Below the pieces are notes generated by a model, which saw nothing but the letters and a program-made list of their open reading frames with translations, was not told where the DNA came from and made no database searches. The translations under genes were made by a program, and so were the position numbers. This document shows positions 14,215 through 18,980 of a stretch of DNA of 18,980 bases, one piece after another; position 1 is the first letter of the stretch; each line of letters opens with the position of its first letter. This DNA is from CAYUNT01 sp964446285 (lineage in GTDB: Bacteria; Sumerlaeota; Sumerlaeia; SLMS01; CAYUNT01), in assembly GCA_964446285.1 (NCBI GenBank), contig CAYUNT010000076.1, positions 1 to 18,980 of the forward strand, given 5' to 3'.

Positions 14215-15042
14215 ATGAAATTCGAACGGCACCCACTGGAAGATGCCATCCACCTCGTGGCTGTTCCCGAAAAGAAGGAGGATGTCGGGCTTTTCGAGGT
14301 GAAAAACGAGGTGGTTAAAATCGCCGAGGAGGGATGCGCGGCGATCATTCTCGACTTGAAGATGGTGGAGTTTGTCACATCAACCGACATTGCGGCGCTT
14401 GTTGGGTGCGTCCGCCATCTGCAATCCAGAAAAGGCGTGTTTATGGTTTGCGGACTGGGTCTGCGCGTCGCCGAAACCTTTTTCATTGTTAATATGGACA
14501 AGGTGATTCCCATCCGAATCACCGTGGAAGAGACCTTGCTGGAAATTAAGCGGCTGGATCGTCGCCAGGACCCACTGGCCCGCCTTGTCGCTGGAAATCC
14601 CGATATTGCGCATATTCGCGAGTGGTGGGACAGCGTTATCCGCCAAAAAACCCAGAGCATTCCCAAAACGGAACTTCCCCCCAAAACCGCATCCGCGGAT
14701 GCGCCCGCCTCTACTCCACTGCCATCGGCCGCGTCCGCTCCTGCCAATCCAGCAGCTTCGCCTTCTCCCTATTCCTCGATGTCCGATACGGTCAGGGGGG
14801 TGGCGCGCGCTTGTGCGCCTGCGTCCGCGGCCCATCAGGCGAATGAGGGGGAAAGAACCGCCGCTTCGGACACATCAAGACCAGCAGGCGACCGTTCAAC
14901 ATATTATGAGGATTGGAAAGAGGCGCTGGATATTTTCCTCCATGCTAAAACCTTGTGGGGGAAACACGGGCTGAGGATGACGGGGGATATCACATTTAAG
15001 GAATATATAGCCAAACTGGCCGATAAGTTATTGGAAAAATAG
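14215..15042 (+). CDS. STAS-domain protein (anti-sigma-factor-antagonist type) with long linker and C-terminal helical module
   Basis: 275 residues. Residues about 5-112 fit a STAS domain: AAIILDLKMVEFVTSTDIAA (42-61) is the beta-strand, loop and helix that carries the phosphorylatable Ser/Thr in SpoIIAA/RsbV proteins, here within VTSTD. GVFMVCGLGLRVAETFFIVN (74-93) is the next strand and helix. A Pro/Ala/Ser-rich linker (about 150-225) then leads to a small helical module (229-275). STAS proteins act in partner-switching with an anti-sigma kinase and phosphatase, or as input modules. No partner is in the window, so the target is unknown. A ribosome site AGAGGA precedes the start, 35 bases after the Uma2 gene. 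The linker and C-terminal module are not part of ordinary stand-alone antagonists. Confidence 0.78.
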   Translation: MKFERHPLEDAIHLVAVPEKKEDVGLFEVKNEVVKIAEEGCAAIILDLKMVEFVTSTDIAALVGCVRHLQSRKGVFMVCGLGLRVAETFFIVNMDKVIPIRITVEETLLEIKRLDRRQDPLARLVAGNPDIAHIREWWDSVIRQKTQSIPKTELPPKTASADAPASTPLPSAASAPANPAASPSPYSSMSDTVRGVARACAPASAAHQANEGERTAASDTSRPAGDRSTYYEDWKEALDIFLHAKTLWGKHGLRMTGDITFKEYIAKLADKLLEK

Positions 15043-15103
15043 GCGCCTGTCCCCGCTGGAACATACGCCCCATCCCGCTCGTCTGAACCGCGCCTTTTCT
15101 GGA

Positions 15104-16555
15104 TCAGGACGGAGGCTGGCTCGTTCCGGGTGGCGGCGGAACGCTATTGCTGGTTTCAAACATTTTGCGCACCTCAGGGTCGATGACGTCGCGGTTCTCG
15201 ATTCCTTTTCCGAGTGGCTGGCGGCAGCGGGCGGCGGCATCGCGCCGCAGCGCCCCATTCTCGTCCCATAATCCTTGTTCCATCTCGGTTTTTATCCGCA
15301 GCGCCACTGGGTTTTGTGGATTGAGGATGAGGATTTTTTCCACCGCCTGGCGCGCCCGAAGCGGGTTGCCTATGCAAAGTTGCGCCCGTGCGACGCCTTC
15401 GAGCGCCCGCTCGCTCATTGGGTTTTTGTAATAGTGCATTTGATAGGCGTTCAGGGCGTCGAGGAAGCGGCCCGCCTCAAGCAAACGCCCGGCCTCGGCC
15501 AGCGCGCCCTCGGTGGCGAGTCCCAATTGCTCGATGTCCTTCATAACGTCGCGCGCCCGGCGTTCGCGAAGCAGGACGGACACCAGGTGCATCTGGTTTT
15601 CGAACACGCCCAGCACAAGCCACAGCGCCGCGGGCCAGCGGCTGATGCTTGTGGCGCGCCCGGCGATGCACAGGCACAGGCGCAGGGCAATCGCCGGGCG
15701 GAACCGCGCGAATCCAATTCCCGCCTCGAACCCCGAAAGCCACCCGGGATCGCGCATGGCCAGGACGCCGCACGCGCCTAAAATGGCGAAGAGCGCAGGC
15801 GTCGCGCCGGCTGCCGCCACCACAAACCCAATCCACGCTCCCGCACCGGAATAAGCGCCCGCCGGAGCCGCTGACAGTCCGGATGCGCCCGGCGCTCCCT
15901 GGCGCGTGGCCACGCCAAATGGGGCCGCGCCCGACCCCGCTCCTGAGGCGATGGCCCAGCTCATTCCATGGTCAAACAGCCCCGCCAGCGCGCGGCCCGC
16001 CTCGATCCAAAATCCAAACCACAGTCCCGCAAGCGCCAGCAGCAGCAGGCTCAGAAGAAGCGTCGGAAAGATGCCGGCCGTTCCCAGCGCGGCATCAAAC
16101 TCAATCGCCACGGCGCGCCAAGTCAGGATGCATCCCTCGCGGATGCGCTGAATCAGGCGGAATTGGGCCACAAGCGCAACGAGCACGCTGGCAATCAGCA
16201 AGCTCGTCACGAGGAACAGGATCATGCGGGCCAGCCCCGAAAGCGAAAAGAGCCAGCCCGCATCAAGTTCGAATCCGCTAAGCGGCCGCCAGGCCAGCGC
16301 CGCGAAAATCGATCCGCCCACAAGCAAAATGCCTTCCGCCGCCGGAAGGGCGATCACAAGCGACTGGCCCAGCGCCGTCCAGGCGCGACGCCGCACCGCC
16401 AGATAGGATTCAAGCGATTCGCGTTCCACGGCGCGGACGTCAGGGGGCGGAAGCGCGCGCGCCACATCCGCCGCCTCGCGCCACCCAAGGCGCAAGTAGC
16501 CATACAGCACGATGGCGCAAATGCAGACTCCCGCGGTGAGATATTCCAAAATCAT
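15104..16555 (-). CDS. Polytopic membrane protein with C-terminal TPR-like region, function unknown
   Basis: 483 residues. Hydrophobic segments at about 4-22, 63-88, 110-130, 158-186 and 238-266, with a possible further one near 305-325, predict five or six membrane spans. A Gly/Ala/Ser-rich loop lies at 203-236. The C-terminal soluble part (about 345-425) looks like two or three TPR helices (RLLEAGRFLDALNAYQMHYY at 357-376, then ALEGVARAQLCIGNPLRARQ at 384-403), and a Pro-rich tail ends the protein. I do not recognise the family. The placement of early spans around a cytoplasmic segment is loosely MotA/TolQ-like, but no diagnostic motif is visible. Its ribosome site AAGGA lies inside the last codons of the upstream G1P dehydrogenase gene, six bases separate the two genes, and translation is probably coupled. 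Confidence 0.7.
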   Translation of the reverse strand: MILEYLTAGVCICAIVLYGYLRLGWREAADVARALPPPDVRAVERESLESYLAVRRRAWTALGQSLVIALPAAEGILLVGGSIFAALAWRPLSGFELDAGWLFSLSGLARMILFLVTSLLIASVLVALVAQFRLIQRIREGCILTWRAVAIEFDAALGTAGIFPTLLLSLLLLALAGLWFGFWIEAGRALAGLFDHGMSWAIASGAGSGAAPFGVATRQGAPGASGLSAAPAGAYSGAGAWIGFVVAAAGATPALFAILGACGVLAMRDPGWLSGFEAGIGFARFRPAIALRLCLCIAGRATSISRWPAALWLVLGVFENQMHLVSVLLRERRARDVMKDIEQLGLATEGALAEAGRLLEAGRFLDALNAYQMHYYKNPMSERALEGVARAQLCIGNPLRARQAVEKILILNPQNPVALRIKTEMEQGLWDENGALRRDAAARCRQPLGKGIENRDVIDPEVRKMFETSNSVPPPPGTSQPPS

Positions 16556-16561
16556 TCGATG

Positions 16562-17614
16562 CTAATCCTTAAAACATCGGACGAGGCGCGAGTCCTCGTG
16601 CAAATGGCGTTCGATTTCGGGCAGACAGTCGCGCGACGATAGCACCGTGTAAAAATCCGCCTTGATCGAAGGCGCTAGGCGCGCCGCCTCGATCCATTCG
16701 CGCCTCGAAAAGGGGTCCGCCTCCACTCCCTTCCAAAACTCCGTGGCATCGAGCACGCGCGCGATTCTTTCCGTGCCCTGGCCTTGCAGCAGGCTCGCCA
16801 GATACGTGGCCACCCCCACCTGCAATCCGTGCAAGCGCGGACGGGCGGAAATTGCATCCAGGGCGTGTGAAATCAGGTGCTCGCTTCCGCTGGCCGGGCG
16901 CGACGATCCGCAGATTTCCATCGCGATACCGTTCAGCATCAGCGCCGTTCCGAGCAAGCTCACACCCTCGGCGTCGCGCGCGGGACGCGCCATGAATTGG
17001 AACACAGTAGCGTCGGAGAGCAGCGCCGCAAAGTCATTCACCAGCGTGTGAACCGCGTGGAAGGCCAGTTTCCAATCCGCAATGGCGGTCACTTTGGCCA
17101 CGAGGTCGCCCACCCCGGACCACCACAACAAATCGGGGGCGCGGCGGCAGACTTCCGTGTCGATCACGATGGCAAACGGCATTCCCGACGGTAACGAACG
17201 GCGGCGTCCGCCCACAGTCAGGCTTGATTGCGGACTGCAAAATCCGTCGTTCGAGAGCGAAGTGGGAACGGCATAATAGGGCTTTCGCGCCATAAATGCC
17301 ACGTATTTGGCCGTATCGAGAGCCTTTCCGCCCCCGAGGCCGATTATGGCGCGGCATGAGGCGGGGAGACCGGCAAAAAGCGCCGTGGCCGTCTCGAACG
17401 AGGCATCGCTGATTTCGCTGCGCCGCGCCAGTTGAATGCCATGCTCCGCCAAGCTGTGTTCCGCTCGCACCTTCAGGCCGCCAGACAATTCGGCGCTCAC
17501 AAGCAGCGCCACCTCGCGAAAATCCTCCCGCGCCAGGTAAATTCCCAGCCGGTCCAGCGCGCCCTCCTTGATCCGCACAAGCGATGGGATGGTGATTTGT
17601 GTTCCGAGAATCAT
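16562..17614 (-). CDS. sn-glycerol-1-phosphate dehydrogenase-family enzyme (EgsA/AraM-like, Fe-ADH superfamily)
   Basis: 350 residues. The superfamily makes sn-glycerol 1-phosphate from dihydroxyacetone phosphate with NAD(P)H in archaea (EgsA) and some bacteria (AraM). Motifs: GLGGGKALDTAKYVA (92-106, nucleotide loop), VPTSLSNDGFCSPQSSL (116-132), GVGDLVAKVTAIADWKLA (167-184) and CGSSRPASGSEHLISHALD (235-253), then LHGLQVGV (261-268). The three metal ligands expected in the family are present as Asp170, His246 and His262. The order and wording of these motifs match G1P dehydrogenases rather than glycerol dehydrogenase GldA or 3-dehydroquinate synthase. The bacterial family is heterogeneous, so the true substrate could be another triose or sugar phosphate. 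It is the first gene of a pair with a membrane protein. The ribosome site is weak (AGGA about 13 bases upstream). Confidence 0.85.
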   Translation of the reverse strand: MILGTQITIPSLVRIKEGALDRLGIYLAREDFREVALLVSAELSGGLKVRAEHSLAEHGIQLARRSEISDASFETATALFAGLPASCRAIIGLGGGKALDTAKYVAFMARKPYYAVPTSLSNDGFCSPQSSLTVGGRRRSLPSGMPFAIVIDTEVCRRAPDLLWWSGVGDLVAKVTAIADWKLAFHAVHTLVNDFAALLSDATVFQFMARPARDAEGVSLLGTALMLNGIAMEICGSSRPASGSEHLISHALDAISARPRLHGLQVGVATYLASLLQGQGTERIARVLDATEFWKGVEADPFSRREWIEAARLAPSIKADFYTVLSSRDCLPEIERHLHEDSRLVRCFKD

Positions 17615-17700
17615 AAAAGGGGGTCCTGGGGAAAGTGGTGAGTTGCGATTTGTGAGAAAGAGAGTGGACGAGACAGGCCAGCGGGCGGTGAAAGAGTTTT

Positions 17701-17856
17701 GAGTTGTGGGTTGTGAGTTGTGAGTTAGGAGAGAAGAGGTGGGCAGTGGATAGTGGGCAGGATGAAGTGTTATCGGTATCCGCTTCAGGTCTTCTAAAAA
17801 GTCCTTTCAACCCCCTTGCTCCTATCTCTTAACTCACAACTCACAACCCACAACTC
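17701..17856. repeat. 31-bp inverted repeat of degenerate heptamers
   Basis: 17701-17731 and 17826-17856 are complementary at 30 of 31 positions with 94 bases between them. The left arm reads as heptamers GAGTTGT-GGGTTGT-GAGTTGT-GAGTTAG, and the seven-base rhythm seems to continue rightward in TGGGCAG-TGGATAG-TGGGCAG. More degenerate units are present leftward near 17640-17665. It lies in the 277-base gap (17615-17891) between two minus-strand genes; nothing else is identifiable there except a small GGGGC/GCCCC stem at 17857-17875. It resembles heptanucleotide tandem repeats described in cyanobacteria, but here folded into an inverted pair. Confidence 0.65.
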
Positions 17857-17891
17857 GGGGCCAGCAGCTAGCCCCCTGATCCTTGTTCACC

Positions 17892-18941
17892 CTATTCTTT
17901 TCCCGAAGGCGTTGGGCTGGTTTCGGGAAACAGCCGTTCATTGAGCCGCCGGGCGATCGAGCGCATCTTCGGAGAACCGTGTTCGGCCATAAATCCCAAT
18001 TCCTCGCGCGCCTTTGCCTCGATTTTCTCAAGCCTCATGCGCCGGGTGTTGTATTCGATGTCAATGGCGCGCAGTTGCGACTCTTTATGGCCCGAGACGA
18101 GTTCCATGCTGAGATCGCGCATTTCCGCCTGGGCCTCGCTGCCCTTTCCTGCCAGATCGCGCAGTGTTTCGAAAGGTTTGTGCCCCGCGGGCGTGAGTTG
18201 CGTGGTTACACTCTCGACCGCCGCAATGCGCTCGTTGACGCCTCCGCCGGATTGCCGCCCGCCCTTCGCGCCGCCTTCCCCGCCCTCTGTGGATTCCGCA
18301 ATGTCGGGCGATTCCTGTCCGGGGTCCGCGCCGCCCGCTTCCACCACCTGGCGGCGCGATGCCATTTCGCGTTCGAGATTTTCAAACGGGGCGGCCTGGC
18401 GGAAGTTCACCTCATAAGCGTGGGCGACCTGAAACAAGTAGCTACGGCTGCGAGAGGGGTGTTCAAAGGCTTCCGTGACGGCGCGGGGAAACGCGGCGTT
18501 CGGCGCAGTTGCCACATAATCCGCATACATCTCGTCCACTCTGGATTCCGAAATGGGAATCCGGCTGATGGCAAAGAAAATGACCGCCAGCACGAGGCAA
18601 GCCCCGGCGGCCAGCAGCCAGCGCCGCGCATGACGCTCCTCTGAGGCGGCGCGACGAGTTTCGGCCTCCTCAAACGCCCGCGAGCGCCTTTCCAGTTCCT
18701 GATCGGCCATGCGCGGATCGAGCATGACCGGATTGGGAAAGATGGAAGAGGCGTCGCCGGCGCCCCCCCGCGCCGGGTATCTGGATGCGTCTCGCGAGGG
18801 AGGAGGCCCTGACCCGCCGAGCGGAGGGGGGGGAGCATACGGGAACGAAACCGGCTGCGAGCCGCGCTGAAGCACCTGTCCGCAAAGATTGCACGCGGAC
18901 GCTGTTTCCTTATTCTCGTATCCGCAGGATGGGCATTTCAT
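17892..18941 (-). CDS. Zinc-ribbon single-pass membrane protein, function unknown
   Basis: 349 residues. The N-terminus MKCPSCGYENKETASACNLC is a double-CxxC zinc ribbon (Cys3, Cys6, Cys17, Cys20). It is followed by a Pro/Gly-rich disordered stretch (28-70), a charged helix (77-106), one strong membrane span (about 107-127, WLLAAGACLVLAVIFFAISR), then a mostly helical soluble region with a Gly-rich break (about 215-235) and a charged C-terminal helix with a coiled-coil feel (about 275-340). The ribbon would be cytoplasmic and the larger C-terminal part extracytoplasmic if the span is a simple anchor. No catalytic motif is seen. Small zinc-ribbon membrane proteins of this kind are common in uncultured phyla and mostly uncharacterised. 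The start follows GGTGGAGC. The 39 bases to its right hold no recognisable feature. Confidence 0.72.
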   Translation of the reverse strand: MKCPSCGYENKETASACNLCGQVLQRGSQPVSFPYAPPPPLGGSGPPPSRDASRYPARGGAGDASSIFPNPVMLDPRMADQELERRSRAFEEAETRRAASEERHARRWLLAAGACLVLAVIFFAISRIPISESRVDEMYADYVATAPNAAFPRAVTEAFEHPSRSRSYLFQVAHAYEVNFRQAAPFENLEREMASRRQVVEAGGADPGQESPDIAESTEGGEGGAKGGRQSGGGVNERIAAVESVTTQLTPAGHKPFETLRDLAGKGSEAQAEMRDLSMELVSGHKESQLRAIDIEYNTRRMRLEKIEAKAREELGFMAEHGSPKMRSIARRLNERLFPETSPTPSGKE

Positions 18942-18980
18942 ACGCGCGCTCCACCGTCCAGGAATTTCCGCCCACGCGCC

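Noticed and set aside
15968..16642. A 224-codon plus-strand frame antisense to the membrane protein gene.
   Set aside because: Highly charged Arg/Gln-rich translation typical of the complement of hydrophobic codons. The minus-strand frame has clear membrane spans and a coupled start.
16562..17614. Evidence for archaeal-type membranes in this organism.
   Set aside because: One G1P dehydrogenase-family gene is not enough. No prenylglyceryl phosphate synthase is visible, and bacterial AraM-type enzymes have other roles.
17701..17856. Possible CRISPR array from the repeated GAGTTGT/ACTCACAAC units.
   Set aside because: The units are seven bases and contiguous, with no spacers of uniform length and no cas gene. 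The structure is a tandem heptamer tract plus an inverted copy.

Overview
The window looks like a GC-rich (about 60% by eye) chromosomal segment from a bacterium with a type IV pilus machinery. It carries eleven genes that can be named or placed in a family, three with no recognised function, and an unusual density of small palindromic or inverted-repeat elements between genes. Hairpin repeats of the GGCATGGGC/GCCC kind, a Uma2-family nuclease, low-complexity Ala/Pro/Lys protein tails and two secretion ATPases with zinc tetracysteine motifs remind me of genomes from the Planctomycetes/Verrucomicrobia group or neighbouring uncultured phyla such as Sumerlaeota. That assignment is an impression and is not demonstrated.

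Layout. Positions 157-5813 (minus strand) hold a pilus motor operon, in transcription order: a PilB/GspE-type assembly ATPase, a 130-residue protein resembling only the N-terminal domain of PilT, PilT, and a second PilB/GspE ATPase with a long Pro/Ala/acidic tail. Next upstream (6042-8597, minus) is the conserved housekeeping set prs - rplY/ctc - pth. A 551-base gap follows, with a probable prs promoter and a ~103-bp MITE-like element that has terminal inverted repeats and flanking direct repeats. Plus-strand gene 9149-10381 encodes an exported Ala/Lys-rich helical protein with C-terminal HEAT repeats. It converges on a minus-strand serine beta-lactamase/transpeptidase-fold protein (10681-11655). 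Between these two lies a 186-bp palindrome-rich element whose first 52 bases recur, perfectly inverted, at positions 1-52.

A divergent gap (11656-12276) contains another element, 159 bp with 29-bp terminal inverted repeats. It is followed by a good promoter, a leader hairpin and the plus-strand run leuB-like dehydrogenase - Uma2-family protein - STAS-domain protein (12277-15042). The right end (15104-18941, minus) has a zinc-ribbon membrane protein of unknown function, a 277-base gap with a 31-bp inverted repeat built of degenerate heptamers, then an sn-glycerol-1-phosphate dehydrogenase-family enzyme coupled to a polytopic membrane protein with TPR-like repeats.

How it fits together: the pilus ATPases power extension (PilB) and retraction (PilT) of a surface fibre, and the stand-alone PilT-NTD-like protein may be an accessory of that motor. 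prs, L25 and Pth serve nucleotide supply and translation. The G1P dehydrogenase pair is the most metabolically intriguing unit. No tRNA, rRNA or CRISPR array was seen.
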